DNA from: Bacteroidales bacterium UBA3824
Lineage (GTDB): Bacteria; Bacteroidota; Bacteroidia; Bacteroidales; UBA3824
DNA length: 34,800 nt
Assembly (NCBI GenBank): GCA_002393195.1
Contig: DGIK01000209.1
Coordinates: forward strand, 1-34,800
Direction of reading: 5' to 3'
Made by a program: the position numbers and the translations under genes. The notes under the pieces are model-generated. The model was not told the origin of the DNA, searched no databases, and saw only the letters and a program-made list of their open reading frames with translations. Positions 24,432 through 34,000 of the stretch are shown here, piece after piece (the first letter of the stretch is position 1; every line of letters begins with the position of its first letter).

Positions 24432-24456
24432 TATTTCCTCTTTCCTCTCTCCTCAA

Positions 24457-26415
24457 TCAAATCCTAACGCCCACCATTGTCATATCGTCCAATTGCAGCG
24501 AGCCGGCGCGCCACGATTCCATTTTTTCGGCGAGGCGTGTGCCCAATTCCGACATGGGAAGGTTGATGTTTTGTAGCAGGAAGTCGTCGAGGCGCGGGCC
24601 TTTGAGTTTTTCCATTTGAGGGTTGGTCTGATCCTTGATGCCGTCGCTCATAAAAAATAGCACGTCGCCTTTTTGGAGTTGGATTTCCTGACTTGTAAAC
24701 GCTTTTTCGCGGATGTAATTGCCGATGGGTTGTCGGTCGCCTTTTAGCTTGATGCTCTCGCCGTTGCGGATTAGGATAGCCATTTGATATGCCGAGCCAA
24801 AGCGCATAATATTGGTTTTTGGATCGATGATGGCTATTGTCATATCCATGCCGTCGTTGATTGAAAGTCCATCGTCGGAATGTTGCAGGAGCATTGTCTT
24901 TACCATCACGCGCATACGTTCGAGTATGACAGCGGGATCAAAATCCGCGCCGGTATTTTCCATGTCGTTGAGAATATCCTTCAATGCGCTTATGCCCATC
25001 ATCGACAGCAACGAACCTGGCACGCCGTGTCCTGTGCAGTCGGCTTCCACAACAATATTGAGTCCTCGGCGGCTCTCCACCCTGTACCAGTCGCCCGAAA
25101 CTATTTCCCTCGGCTGATAAAACACCATGCTGTCGGGGAAAATTTCTGCCACTTTTTCTGGCTCGCTTACAGCCGATTGCTGGATGTACTGGGCGTAATT
25201 CAATGATGCAGTAATCTTGCTATTGGATTCGTCGAGGCTGCGCTTCTGAATATCGAGTTTTTGATTGAGTTTGCGGGTCTTGCGGTTGTAAACTATAAAG
25301 ACGATAAGCATCGCTATAATCATCGATAGCATTATCCCAAACACGATGTTGAGGCGTTGCTGCACACGTTTTTCCTCGTTGAGTCGTGCAATTTCCGCAT
25401 CTTTCAGTGTCTTTTCGGCTGTGGATTTGGCAGATACGAGGTTGTGGTTGAGTTCGGCGTCATAGACGTTGTTGCTAAGATCTATTTTGAGCCCAAACCA
25501 TTCTGCGGCTTCTTTGTATTTTTTCTGATGGTAAAGCACCATGCCCACTGTGCCGGCTACTCGCTCCATTTTCTGTTTGGCAGCGATGTTTTGCGCGATT
25601 GCATACGCACCGCGAGCATAATATTCTGCGCTGTCGTATTGTGCGCGGTTGAGGTAGATGTTTGCCATCGAATTATAAACGTCGGTAAACATCGGCCTGT
25701 CTATCTGCGCCGAATCTCTGATGATAGTCTGGTAGTTGGCAACAGCAGATGCTGTGTCGCCGCTAAGTACCTGCAATTCAGCAATTAACCTCAATGTGGA
25801 GAGTATTGAACTCCTTGCTACTTTGAGTTCCTGACGCAGGCGCAGGGCTTCGTTGAGTTCCACGTAGGCAGTGTCGTAAATGCCTTTCATCGTGCAGATG
25901 CGTCCGTAGTTGAGGTGGTAATATGCGAGTAGGTCTTTTTTGTTGATTGTTGGGAGATCCTTGCGGATATTCTCCACGTATTCCATAGCCTTGTCGGGGT
26001 CGTTGATGTTGATGTAGATGTTGGCAAGGTTGATGTTGGAGTACGCGAGTTCCTCCTTGTTGCCGAGCATTACCCTCACATGGTGCGCCTCTTCATAACA
26101 TTTGACAGCCTCGCCGTATTCGCCAAGATTTTTGTAGCAGATGCCGATAATGGTGTTGGCACGTGCCTCCTCCGATAGGTTATGTATCGTAGGCTCTTTG
26201 GTTGTTTCCAAAGCAGTTTTGGCATATTTGATAGCCAATTTCGGGTCTGCATAACGGAGTTTCCACGCGATGTCGTTGTATAGCCGTGGGCGTATGGAGT
26301 CGTGGGCGAGCCGCGCCACTTTCACAAGGCTGTCGATTTCGGGTGGCACAGCCTTGGCCGTCAGCGTCATTGCTGCGGCTACCATAATTGCCAATAATGT
26401 CAACAATCGTTTCAT
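24457..26415 (-). CDS. TPR-repeat, membrane-anchored SpoIIE-type phosphatase
   Basis: A 652-residue protein (start ATG at 26415; a TTG five codons upstream is rejected because a good signal peptide begins at this ATG). Signal peptide 1-22 (MKRLLTLLAIMVAAAMTLTA), then TPR repeats over about 40-340 in the periplasm. A membrane helix is at about 356-376, a short coiled coil follows, and a SpoIIE/PP2C domain covers 423-652. The metal ligands are intact: GDW (EIVSGDWYRVE), EADCTGHGVPGSLLSMMG, MSDGIKD and DDMTMVGVRI. TPR repeats outside and a phosphatase inside suggest sensing of a periplasmic protein partner. It follows the neighbouring paralogue (26440-28440) by 24 bases and is probably co-transcribed. 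The substrate is unknown; no STAS-domain gene is nearby. Confidence 0.87.
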   Translation of the reverse strand: MKRLLTLLAIMVAAAMTLTAKAVPPEIDSLVKVARLAHDSIRPRLYNDIAWKLRYADPKLAIKYAKTALETTKEPTIHNLSEEARANTIIGICYKNLGEYGEAVKCYEEAHHVRVMLGNKEELAYSNINLANIYININDPDKAMEYVENIRKDLPTINKKDLLAYYHLNYGRICTMKGIYDTAYVELNEALRLRQELKVARSSILSTLRLIAELQVLSGDTASAVANYQTIIRDSAQIDRPMFTDVYNSMANIYLNRAQYDSAEYYARGAYAIAQNIAAKQKMERVAGTVGMVLYHQKKYKEAAEWFGLKIDLSNNVYDAELNHNLVSAKSTAEKTLKDAEIARLNEEKRVQQRLNIVFGIMLSMIIAMLIVFIVYNRKTRKLNQKLDIQKRSLDESNSKITASLNYAQYIQQSAVSEPEKVAEIFPDSMVFYQPREIVSGDWYRVESRRGLNIVVEADCTGHGVPGSLLSMMGISALKDILNDMENTGADFDPAVILERMRVMVKTMLLQHSDDGLSINDGMDMTIAIIDPKTNIMRFGSAYQMAILIRNGESIKLKGDRQPIGNYIREKAFTSQEIQLQKGDVLFFMSDGIKDQTNPQMEKLKGPRLDDFLLQNINLPMSELGTRLAEKMESWRAGSLQLDDMTMVGVRI

Positions 26416-26439
26416 TGCGTTGAATATCAATTATTTACA

Positions 26440-28440
26440 TTAACTAATTCTAAATCCAATCATCGTCATATCATCGCTGGCGGATGATTGGCTCCATGCG
26501 AGGATTTCGTTGTGGAGTATCACTCTTATTTCCGACATGGGCTTGTCGCTGCTCTCGGCAAGCAATTCTGCCAACCGCGAGCTGCCAAACCTCTCGCCCG
26601 ACGGGCTTTTGAGGTCGCGTATGCCGTTGTTCATCAGGAAGATAGCGTCGCCGTGTTGTAGCTGTATGTCCTGCTCGGTAAAATCGTCTTCCCTTATAAA
26701 ATTGCCCACAGGCATCGAGTCGCCTTTCAGTTGTGTTACTTCGCCGTTGCGTACTATCAACGCCGTCTGACACGCCGCCGCAAAGCTCATACGCATATTC
26801 TCCTTGTCTATCACTGCCAGCGACGCATCCATGCCGCCATCAAACGGCGATTTGTTTTCTGCATTGTGGCTGAACATTTTTTTCACTTGCTGGCGCATTT
26901 TTTCGAGCATAACGGACGCTTTCATCGGTATTGTCGAATTGACGGCACTATTGACGGTATCCTTGAAAATGCTCATACCCATCATACTGAGCAGTGAGCC
27001 AGGTACACCGTCTCCCGCGCAGTCGGCTTCCATTACAATGATTTGCCCTTTTACGTTTTCCACGCGGTACCAGTCGCCCGATACGATTTCCTTGGGAACG
27101 TAGTAAACCATGCTGTCGTCAAAAAGTTCTGTAAAATTTTCGGTGGTGCTTAGCGCGGATTTTTGTATGCGCCGCGCGTAATTGATTGACGACGTAATCT
27201 CGTAGTTGGCGGCTTCGAGCGATTGGTTTTGGGTTTCAATCAACGTGTTGAGCCTCTTCACTTTGCGGATGTTGGTGATGATGAATATCAATACCGCCGC
27301 CACTATCAGCAAGATTATGAGAGACATCATGTTGATGCTCGAACGCAAACTTTTCTCGTTGTTGAGGCTCTCTATTTCGAGCTGCTTGGTGTAGGTGTCG
27401 GCACTATATTTAATATTGTATGTCTGTTGCTCCACCTGTTTCTTAAAAAGGCTGTCGTAACATTCCATTTGCCGTATGTAGCAGTCGTTGAGACCCTTGT
27501 AGTCTTTCTTTTTCTTGTATATTTCCGCCAGGATGCCGTATGATTCCGAAATCGCCTTTTTGCTACCAATGTTGCGGGCGTATTTGAGGCTTTGGTTGGC
27601 GTAATTGAATGCGCTGTCGTAATTTTTGAGCGCATTGTCGCTAAAATAAATCTGCGATATGCAAAAAGACAGTTCGCCTAATAGGTCGTAATCTCCAAAG
27701 GCATCGAGAGTTGAGAGCGTTTGCTTGTACTCTTTCAGGGCGAGTTGCTTGAGACCAGCGGCGGAGTGGCAGTCGGCAAGATATTTTTTGGGAACGCTCA
27801 CCGACTTGTTGAGTTTTTTACATTCGGTGCGGATGCTGATTGCCTTTTGAAAAAACTCCTCCGACTTGTCGAAATCCTTGATGCCGAGCCTTGCGCGTCC
27901 GAGATTGAGGTACACGTAGGCAAGCACCGACGAGTCGCCGATTTTTTGAGCTATCGGCAGTGCCATCTTCAATTGGTTTTCTGCCTCTGCGAATTTGTTT
28001 TGGTATATCAGCAAGTTGCCAAGGTTGACGTAGCCGTATCCGAGTTGGTCTTCCACATTGAATTTTACGGCTTTTTCGATGCCGAGTTTGTAATATTTGA
28101 GAGCCTCGTCAAAATTGTCCAAGTTTCTCTGGCACACGCCCAAAAATGCATACGCTTTCACCTCCTGTAGTATGTTGTTGGTACGCTTGGCAAAATCGAG
28201 GCCTTTCATACCGTATTGGATTGCGATTTCGGGATTGATGTTGCGGAGTTTCCAGCAGATGTCGTTGTTGAGTTCGGCGGCGAGCGAGTCGGGGGCTTGC
28301 ATAGCAACGTTGATAAGGCTGTCAATCTTCTTATCCACAACAGATTGCGCAACCACCCTTTCCGGTGTCAATGTTGACATCAGTACAATCAACGCGACTA
28401 TTATCGCCCTAAATAATGTGTATGATATTACTCGTTGCAT
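26440..28440 (-). CDS. TPR-repeat SpoIIE-like protein, probably a degenerate phosphatase
   Basis: A 666-residue paralogue of the downstream gene. The ATG at 28440 is preferred over an earlier TTG (28503), since a signal peptide (MQRVISYTLFRAIIVALIVLM) begins there and its promoter is only nine bases away. TPR repeats cover about 60-345, a membrane helix 371-391, and a SpoIIE-type domain 440-666. The domain keeps EIVSGDWYRVE (D456) and EADCAGDGVPG (D473), and DDMTMIGF near the end. However, the SDG motif reads MNNG, so the expected ligand aspartate is N605, and the usual H of CTGHG is D477. These changes suggest reduced or lost catalysis, so it may regulate or compete with the neighbouring intact phosphatase. 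First gene of a two-gene operon. Confidence 0.87.
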   Translation of the reverse strand: MQRVISYTLFRAIIVALIVLMSTLTPERVVAQSVVDKKIDSLINVAMQAPDSLAAELNNDICWKLRNINPEIAIQYGMKGLDFAKRTNNILQEVKAYAFLGVCQRNLDNFDEALKYYKLGIEKAVKFNVEDQLGYGYVNLGNLLIYQNKFAEAENQLKMALPIAQKIGDSSVLAYVYLNLGRARLGIKDFDKSEEFFQKAISIRTECKKLNKSVSVPKKYLADCHSAAGLKQLALKEYKQTLSTLDAFGDYDLLGELSFCISQIYFSDNALKNYDSAFNYANQSLKYARNIGSKKAISESYGILAEIYKKKKDYKGLNDCYIRQMECYDSLFKKQVEQQTYNIKYSADTYTKQLEIESLNNEKSLRSSINMMSLIILLIVAAVLIFIITNIRKVKRLNTLIETQNQSLEAANYEITSSINYARRIQKSALSTTENFTELFDDSMVYYVPKEIVSGDWYRVENVKGQIIVMEADCAGDGVPGSLLSMMGMSIFKDTVNSAVNSTIPMKASVMLEKMRQQVKKMFSHNAENKSPFDGGMDASLAVIDKENMRMSFAAACQTALIVRNGEVTQLKGDSMPVGNFIREDDFTEQDIQLQHGDAIFLMNNGIRDLKSPSGERFGSSRLAELLAESSDKPMSEIRVILHNEILAWSQSSASDDMTMIGFRIS

Positions 28441-28448
28441 TATAACCG

Positions 28449-28480
28449 CAAAGTTAATTGTTTTTTTTCGTTTCAACAAA
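28449..28480 (-). promoter_or_regulatory. Promoter of the two-gene TPR-SpoIIE operon
   Basis: Minus-strand TTTG (plus-strand CAAA 28477-28480), exactly 20 bases, then TAACTTTG (plus-strand CAAAGTTA 28449-28456). The -7 box ends only eight bases before the ATG, so the transcript would have almost no leader. Confidence 0.65.
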
Positions 28481-28565
28481 ATCCAAACGCAAAAATCTTG
28501 CAAATTTTTTTTATAATTATGTCAAAAAAAACGTGTTGTGCAAAAAAAATAATAATCACTTAACA

Positions 28566-28594
28566 TTGCCCTATCCAAAAATTCTTTATTTTTG
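28566..28594 (+). promoter_or_regulatory. Promoter of the phosphotransacylase gene
   Basis: TTG at 28566-28568, 18 bases, then TATTTTTG at 28587-28594 (full TAnnTTTG). The ATG at 28627 follows 32 bases later. The upstream gap (28441-28626) otherwise shows only AT-rich sequence and the opposite-strand promoter. Confidence 0.5.
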
Positions 28595-28626
28595 TATGGT
28601 TGAAATTTCAAGACAATTTGTAGCAA

Positions 28627-29532
28627 ATGATAACTAATTTGGAACAATTGGTGGAGCATGCCTCCAAGGTGGGTCGCAAAAAACTCTCTGTGGCGTGTCC
28701 GTATGACGGGCATACTATGGCAGCAGTGGAACGCGCTCGTAGTCAGGGTTTTGTGGATGTAGTTTTTACGGGCGACTTGGAGCGTATCAAGATTGCCGCC
28801 GCAGAATCCGACATCGATTTGTCCAATTATGAAGTTTGCGACATTCCTTTTGATGATGCTGCGTTGCAGACTGCCTGCCGCAAGGTTTCCGTAGGCGAGA
28901 CGGATATTTTGATGAAGGGCTTGATTAGTTCGGAAAAATACCTTAAAGCCGTGCTCAACCGCAACACAGGTCTCCTGACGCTTGGCAGCACCATCAATCA
29001 CGTTGCCGTGATGCAAAATCCCAATATTGATAGGCTGATTATTTTTGGTGATTCGGCGGTGATGCCCACTCCCGATTTCAAACAAAAATTGCAGATACTC
29101 AATGCGTTGACCTCAATGGCAAGAATCCTCGGCAATGAAAATCCAAAAGTTGCTTTTGTGGCGGCGACGGAGTTGATTAGCCCTGCAATTACTGCGGGTC
29201 AGGACGCTGCAATTATTTCAAAAATGAGCGAGCGCGGGCAGTTGGATTGCATTGTGGACGGTCCGCTCGGTCTTGATGTCGCCATCAATAAGGAAGCCGC
29301 TGATATTAAGAATGTTAGAGGTTCAATCCACGGCGATGCAGATTGTCTTGTGTTCCCCGAAATTGAGGCTGGCAACGCCTTTTATAAAGCCAACACCAAA
29401 CTCGCAAATTCCACAATCGCCGCTGTCCTCGCTGGTACAAAATCTCCCGTCGTAATGACCTCACGTGCAGATAGCATTGATTCTAAATATTATTCAATTT
29501 TGTTGGCGTTGATTGCCGGAACGGTGGTTTAA
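28627..29532 (+). CDS. Phosphate acetyl/butyryltransferase family protein
   Basis: A 301-residue enzyme of the phosphate acetyl/butyryltransferase family (length as for Ptb, about 300). It would swap CoA for phosphate on an acyl group, giving acyl phosphate for ATP formation by a kinase. Recognised blocks are the N-terminal [21 protein letters not shown], then [19 protein letters not shown] and [12 protein letters not shown], and the C-terminal [15 protein letters not shown], followed by [12 protein letters not shown] and [16 protein letters not shown]. These match Ptb-type rather than the long Pta-type proteins. A partner butyrate or acetate kinase gene is usually adjacent, but none is present here. 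Its stop overlaps that of recR by three bases on the opposite strand. Confidence 0.87.
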   Translation: MITNLEQLVEHASKVGRKKLSVACPYDGHTMAAVERARSQGFVDVVFTGDLERIKIAAAESDIDLSNYEVCDIPFDDAALQTACRKVSVGETDILMKGLISSEKYLKAVLNRNTGLLTLGSTINHVAVMQNPNIDRLIIFGDSAVMPTPDFKQKLQILNALTSMARILGNENPKVAFVAATELISPAITAGQDAAIISKMSERGQLDCIVDGPLGLDVAINKEAADIKNVRGSIHGDADCLVFPEIEAGNAFYKANTKLANSTIAAVLAGTKSPVVMTSRADSIDSKYYSILLALIAGTVV

Positions 29533-30140
29533 GCATTGTAAACCGTTCTTGTCTCCAATGACCTTGCCAATGTAACTTCGTCGGTGTATTCCAAGTCGCC
29601 GCCGAAAGCCACGCCGCGTGCTATCTGGCTGATTTTGTTTACTTTATCGGAGAACAATCGTGAAAGATAAAAACACGTTGTGTCGCCTTCCATGTTTGCG
29701 CTCAATGCAAAAATAAGTTCATTTACATTGCCGCCGTCGCCGATGCGGTCGGAGAGTTGTTGGATGTTGAGGTCGCCGGGGCCGATGCCGTCGATAGGGG
29801 AGATGAGCCCTCCCAAAATGTGGTAAGTGCCTTTGTAAGTGCTGGTTTGCTCGATTGCAATGACGTCGCGGATGTTTTCAACTACGCATACAGTGGCGCG
29901 GTCGCGACGCGGATTTGCACAGATGCTGCACGTTTCTTCATCTGAAAGATTGCCGCAAACCTTGCAGGTTTTGATGTTTTTTTTGAGGTTGACGAGCGAT
30001 TCCGCCAAAGCGTTTACGGTGTTGGTGTCGCGCTTCAGAAGGTCGAGGACGAGTCGGAGCGCGGTCTTGCGCCCGATGCCGGGGAGTTTGGAGAAATTAT
30101 CTACCGCCGTTGTCAACAGTTTTGAGGGAATGTATTCCAT
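29529..30140 (-). CDS. recR: Recombination protein RecR
   Basis: RecR works with RecF/RecO to load RecA at single-strand gaps. The ATG at 30140 is chosen (203 residues, the usual length); an in-frame TTG 16 codons upstream adds an unrelated N-terminus. The chain has the helix-hairpin-helix region [20 protein letters not shown]. The zinc finger is formed by CKVC (about 56-59) and CSIC (about 70-73). The Toprim domain starts [15 protein letters not shown] and carries [20 protein letters not shown]-terminal [25 protein letters not shown] is also typical. It is convergent with the phosphotransacylase gene, with overlapping stop codons. Confidence 0.97.
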   Translation of the reverse strand: MEYIPSKLLTTAVDNFSKLPGIGRKTALRLVLDLLKRDTNTVNALAESLVNLKKNIKTCKVCGNLSDEETCSICANPRRDRATVCVVENIRDVIAIEQTSTYKGTYHILGGLISPIDGIGPGDLNIQQLSDRIGDGGNVNELIFALSANMEGDTTCFYLSRLFSDKVNKISQIARGVAFGGDLEYTDEVTLARSLETRTVYNA

Positions 30141-30200
30141 TTTCCTTGTGAACGTTAGGTTGCCGCCTTGCAGCGGCGTTTTTTTCAACGTGAATTTTGG

Positions 30201-30266
30201 CGAATTATAACGAATTAAAACGAATTTCTTTTTAATAATTCGTTTTAATTCTTTTAAATTCGTTTC
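30201..30266. repeat. CGAATT direct and inverted repeats between recR and the membrane gene
   Basis: CGAATT occurs three times at 30201, 30211 and 30221 (ten-base period). On the other side ATTCG recurs, including AATTCGTTTTAATT at 30237-30250. That forms a perfect 14-bp inverted repeat with AATTAAAACGAATT (30213-30226), separated by ten bases. It could act as a terminator for the membrane-protein gene, although the T-run is only partial, or as a protein-binding site. Confidence 0.7.
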
Positions 30267-31020
30267 AATTTTTGTTTAAAAAAGAAGCCGTCGTAGGCGG
30301 CGTTGATAATGTTATCGTTGCGGATTTGTAGAAGATGAACATCGAGGTTGCTATCAGGATGTGCGAAATGTCGTTGTGATTGAACCACGGCGAGAATTGG
30401 AATTTTGTTGCCATCACGGGTCCTGAAAAAAGCATCACGCCCGCGCCAATGAGCAACAATTTTTGTTCTGCTCCAAATTGGTGTTTCTTTACCATCAATT
30501 GCAACGGCACGAGCACTGCGTATAGTGTAAACGCAATGTGTGCGGCGGCGACGTTGTAGTCAACATAAATAATCATCAATATCAATACCAAAATCGACTC
30601 TGCCGTGATGACTGCAAGCCAACGTTTGCGCGAAATGTCGGGCGCAAGGTCGGAGGCGCGGTCAACGAGCGAGAGTTCAAAGAGGGACGCGGATGTTATG
30701 TTGAAAAGCCAATTGGGCATATTGTGGATGTGGTAGGCGAATTTATCAGACCAATCGAGGAGCGCGATTTGAGGCTTGGTGAGTAGAGGCTCCACAAAAT
30801 AATATGCGAATGCGTGGCTCATCAACCCTGCAAACAATGTGCAAAGTCCCATCGTCAGGAAAAAATGCGGATAATGCGGCATATATCCGCCGTTTGCCTT
30901 TGATGTGCGGCGGAGTTTGATGTATGCGGAGATGCACACTGCTGTTATGATGAAGTCGGTGAGGGCAGTCATTGGTTCCAACACTGACACGCCGCCCAAA
31001 AGCCATTCTGTTCTTTCCAT
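30265..31020 (-). CDS. Uncharacterised multi-pass (about seven-helix) membrane protein
   Basis: A 251-residue integral membrane protein of unknown function. Roughly seven hydrophobic segments are visible, with helices beginning near residues 13, 50, 110, 133, 157, 188 and 217. Polar residues within or next to helices include [31 protein letters not shown] and [15 protein letters not shown]. Several membrane-located histidines plus Ser and Asp might mark a hydrolase-like or metal-binding membrane protein (for example ceramidase-like/CREST), but this is a weak guess. The start ATG has a consensus promoter at 31044-31075. Nothing connects its function with recR or the adjacent signalling gene. 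Confidence 0.7.
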   Translation of the reverse strand: MERTEWLLGGVSVLEPMTALTDFIITAVCISAYIKLRRTSKANGGYMPHYPHFFLTMGLCTLFAGLMSHAFAYYFVEPLLTKPQIALLDWSDKFAYHIHNMPNWLFNITSASLFELSLVDRASDLAPDISRKRWLAVITAESILVLILMIIYVDYNVAAAHIAFTLYAVLVPLQLMVKKHQFGAEQKLLLIGAGVMLFSGPVMATKFQFSPWFNHNDISHILIATSMFIFYKSATITLSTPPTTASFLNKN

Positions 31021-31043
31021 TTTGTAAGTATTGTTTCGGACGG

Positions 31044-31075
31044 CAAAGTTAGTGTTTTTTTGTGTGATTCACAAA
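31044..31075 (-). promoter_or_regulatory. Promoter of the multi-pass membrane protein gene
   Basis: Minus-strand TTTG (plus-strand CAAA 31072-31075), 20 bases, then TAACTTTG (plus-strand CAAAGTTA 31044-31051). The -33 element sits inside the hairpin that ends the upstream gene. Confidence 0.65.
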
Positions 31076-31079
31076 AAAA
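31055..31079 (-). terminator. Hairpin terminator of the 1170-residue SpoIIE gene
   Basis: TTTTTTTGTG (31055-31064) and CACAAAAAAA (31070-31079) form a perfect ten-bp stem with a five-base loop, immediately behind the stop codon at 31080. It overlaps the next gene's promoter. Confidence 0.55.
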
Positions 31080-34000
31080 TCAGAGTACGATGCCAAGCAC
31101 GTGTACATCGTCGGTCTGTTCGTAGTCGCCCTTCCACTCCAAGAATGTGCGTTCCAATTCTACGCGCTGTTGTTCCATTGGGAGTTTGTAGTATTGTAGC
31201 AGCAATTTTTCAAAAGTGGCGATGTAAAACCTCTTTTGCTTGTCGCCGCCAAATTGGTCTGGGTAGCCGTCTGTGGTGGCGTAGGCAATGTCGCCGTGGT
31301 TTACTTTGAATTGTGTGCTTTTGAATGGAACGGTGTCGCGTCTGTCGATGCCAATGGTCATGCGGTTTGGCTTGAGGCGGATGAGGTATGCGTCTTTTTG
31401 GTCGTTGATAATAATCTTGCTGCCCGAAGCCTCGCATACAGCCTCGGTCTCCGCGTCTGGCGTTCCAAACCTTAATATATATGCGTGTGAATATGCGCCG
31501 GCGTAGTCGATGATGCAGTTGTTGCGGTCATATACAAACATACTTGCATCCATGCTGTCGCTCAGTACGCCGTCCTTGTCGCGCTGGTGGAGCTGGTGGA
31601 TGATGCCGGTGCGCACGATGTTGAGTATGTTGGCGGCGGTGATGTCGTCGAGTTTGTAGAGAGTTTGGTTGAGCATCACCTGACCAAGCATACTGATGAA
31701 AGCACCCGGCACGCCGTGGCCTGTGCAGTCGGCGACGGTGAATACAGATAGTCCGTTTTTGTAGCCGACCCAATGAAAATCGCCGCTCACGATGTTGCGT
31801 GGCATATTGATGACAAAATGGTCTCCCAAAATCTCGTCAGAGAATATCTTCATCGGTTGTATTGCGTCTTGTATGCGTCGGGCGTAAGTGATGGAAGCGT
31901 TGATTTCCTTGTTTTGGTCGTCGATTTTTTCGTATGCCCGGTGTAGTTCGGTGATATTGGTGCTCACCCATACAATCATCATTATTTCACCGTTGTCGTC
32001 CAATACCGGCGTAACCGACGATTGCACCCAAAATGGCTTGCCTTCCAGGTGTTTCATCTCGGCGGTGTAAGTCTGAGTCTCTTTGGTGGCGATTACTTTT
32101 TCGAACACGTTCCTTGTCTCTGGCGTCATTGCCGACGCTTTGAGGGCAGGATGAGTGTTTAACTGCGAAATGGGGATGTGAGTTTCGCGGGAGAAGGCGT
32201 CGTTGAACCAAATCATTTTGCCTTCCTTGCTTGTGATATAGATGGAGTTGCTTGTAGTAGAGGCTACGGCAGAGAGCATCTGGAGTTCGTGGTTGCTTTC
32301 TTCGAGTTTTTGTGTGGTATTGTGGAGTTCTGTGATGTCGGTATTTACCCACACAATCATAGAAATCTCGCCGTCGTCGTCAAGCACGGGAGTTACAGCC
32401 ACTTGCACCCACATCGACATACCTTCTATGTGCGTGATTTGGGTGGTGTATTCTTGCGGCTGTTTTGTGGCGATTACTTTTTCGTAAATTTTTCTTGTTT
32501 CGGGCGGCATCGCTACCTTCTTGGTCGCGGGATTTGTGCCTATTTGGTCTAATGTAATGCCCGTGTCCCGTGTGAAAGCGTCGTTGAACCAAATGAAATC
32601 GCCTTCATAATTGGTGATGAAGATGGAGTTGCTGGTCATTGCCGCCACAGCGGAGAGCATTTTGAGTTCGCGGTTGCTCTTTTCGAGTTTTTGGGTGGTC
32701 TTGCGCAGTTCGGTGATGTCGCTGCACACAAGCACCATCATTGAGATTTCGTTGTTATGGTCGAATATGGGCGTCAATGTTGTCTGCATCCAAACGTCGC
32801 CTTTTTCGGGTGCAAACAATTTCATATTGAATACGAAATCGGTGGATTGCTTTGTTTCCAGCACTTTGGCGTATGCCTCCTTTGCCTGTGCCGGCATCAG
32901 CGAGCCCCTGAGCTCGGGATTGGTGTGGAGATCCTCGAATGGTATGCCCGAATATTTGGAAAACGACTCGTTGAACCACGTGAAATCGCCTGTGATGTCG
33001 GTGATGAAGATGGCGTTGACAGTGGCGGCGGCCACTGTGGAGAGAATACGCAATTCCTTGTTGCTCTCTTCGAGCATCTCGGTTGTGGCGCGGAGTTCTT
33101 GGTTTTTCTGCGAAATCTCCTCTTGTTGCACTATGAGTTCCTGCGAACGTTCTTCCAAAGCGTCGCGTTGTTCGCGTAGCAGTTGGTTTTTCTTTTTCTT
33201 TTTGATGAATAGCAACACAATCACCGATAGCGACAACGCCGACATTGCGACAAATGCTATCGCCCACCTGATGATTTTTTCGTCGCGCTCCAATTCTTGT
33301 TCCTTGATTTGTTCTGCGAGGTTGCGCTCCTGGTCAAACAAATATTCCATCTCCTCGCGGGTGGCTTCCTTGATTTTGTCCAAGTCGGAGACGGCAAAAT
33401 ACGATTGCTGAGCGATTTGGAGATAGTTGAGAGCCTTTTTGTAATTTTTTTTGTGGTCGTAAATACGCGAAAGTGAATGTGCAGAATGTGTCATAAGCGG
33501 GAAGGCGCGTATTTCGCGTGCCAGGTCAAAGCCTTTTTCCATATAATATGCTGCCGAATCCTCCATGTTTTTGTAGTTGTAATACTCGCCGAGAGTGATG
33601 TATGAATCGGCAATTTTATCCTTGTGAGCGAGTTGGCGGCGGATGCGCAATGCGAGGAATATATTGACAACGGCGGCAGAGTCGTTGTTTTTTTTCATGT
33701 ATGCGATGCCGAGTCCATTGTGTCCGTCGCTGAGGTATTTGAGCGAATTGCGCGCCGAATTGTCAAGCCCGGTTTCTATGAAATTGTTGATGCCGTCCTT
33801 GTAAAGTTGTATCGCTTCGTCGAATTGGTTGGAGGCGAGTTTGAGGTCGCCGTCCACTATCAACGAAGTGTTGTAAAAATTGCGGTACATGTTGTTCTTG
33901 GAGTTTTTGTCGCGTTTGAAAATCGACAATGCCCCTGCAATATATCCTGCTGCTTTTTTGTAGTCGGCTTGGTTTTTATAGATGATAGCTGTGTGCAGAT

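Noticed and set aside
26416..26430. TTG start for the TPR-SpoIIE protein
   Set aside because: Adds five residues before a good signal peptide that begins with an ATG at 26415.
28441..28503. TTG start and 21-residue extension of the second TPR-SpoIIE protein
   Set aside because: The extension covers the consensus promoter (28449-28480) and adds unrelated residues before the signal peptide.
30141..30188. TTG start for RecR
   Set aside because: The extra 16 residues are not part of the RecR fold. ATG at 30140 gives the usual 203 residues.
30265..31020. Firm assignment of the seven-helix protein as a ceramidase-type hydrolase
   Set aside because: Only scattered histidines support it; the defining motif order was not found by eye.
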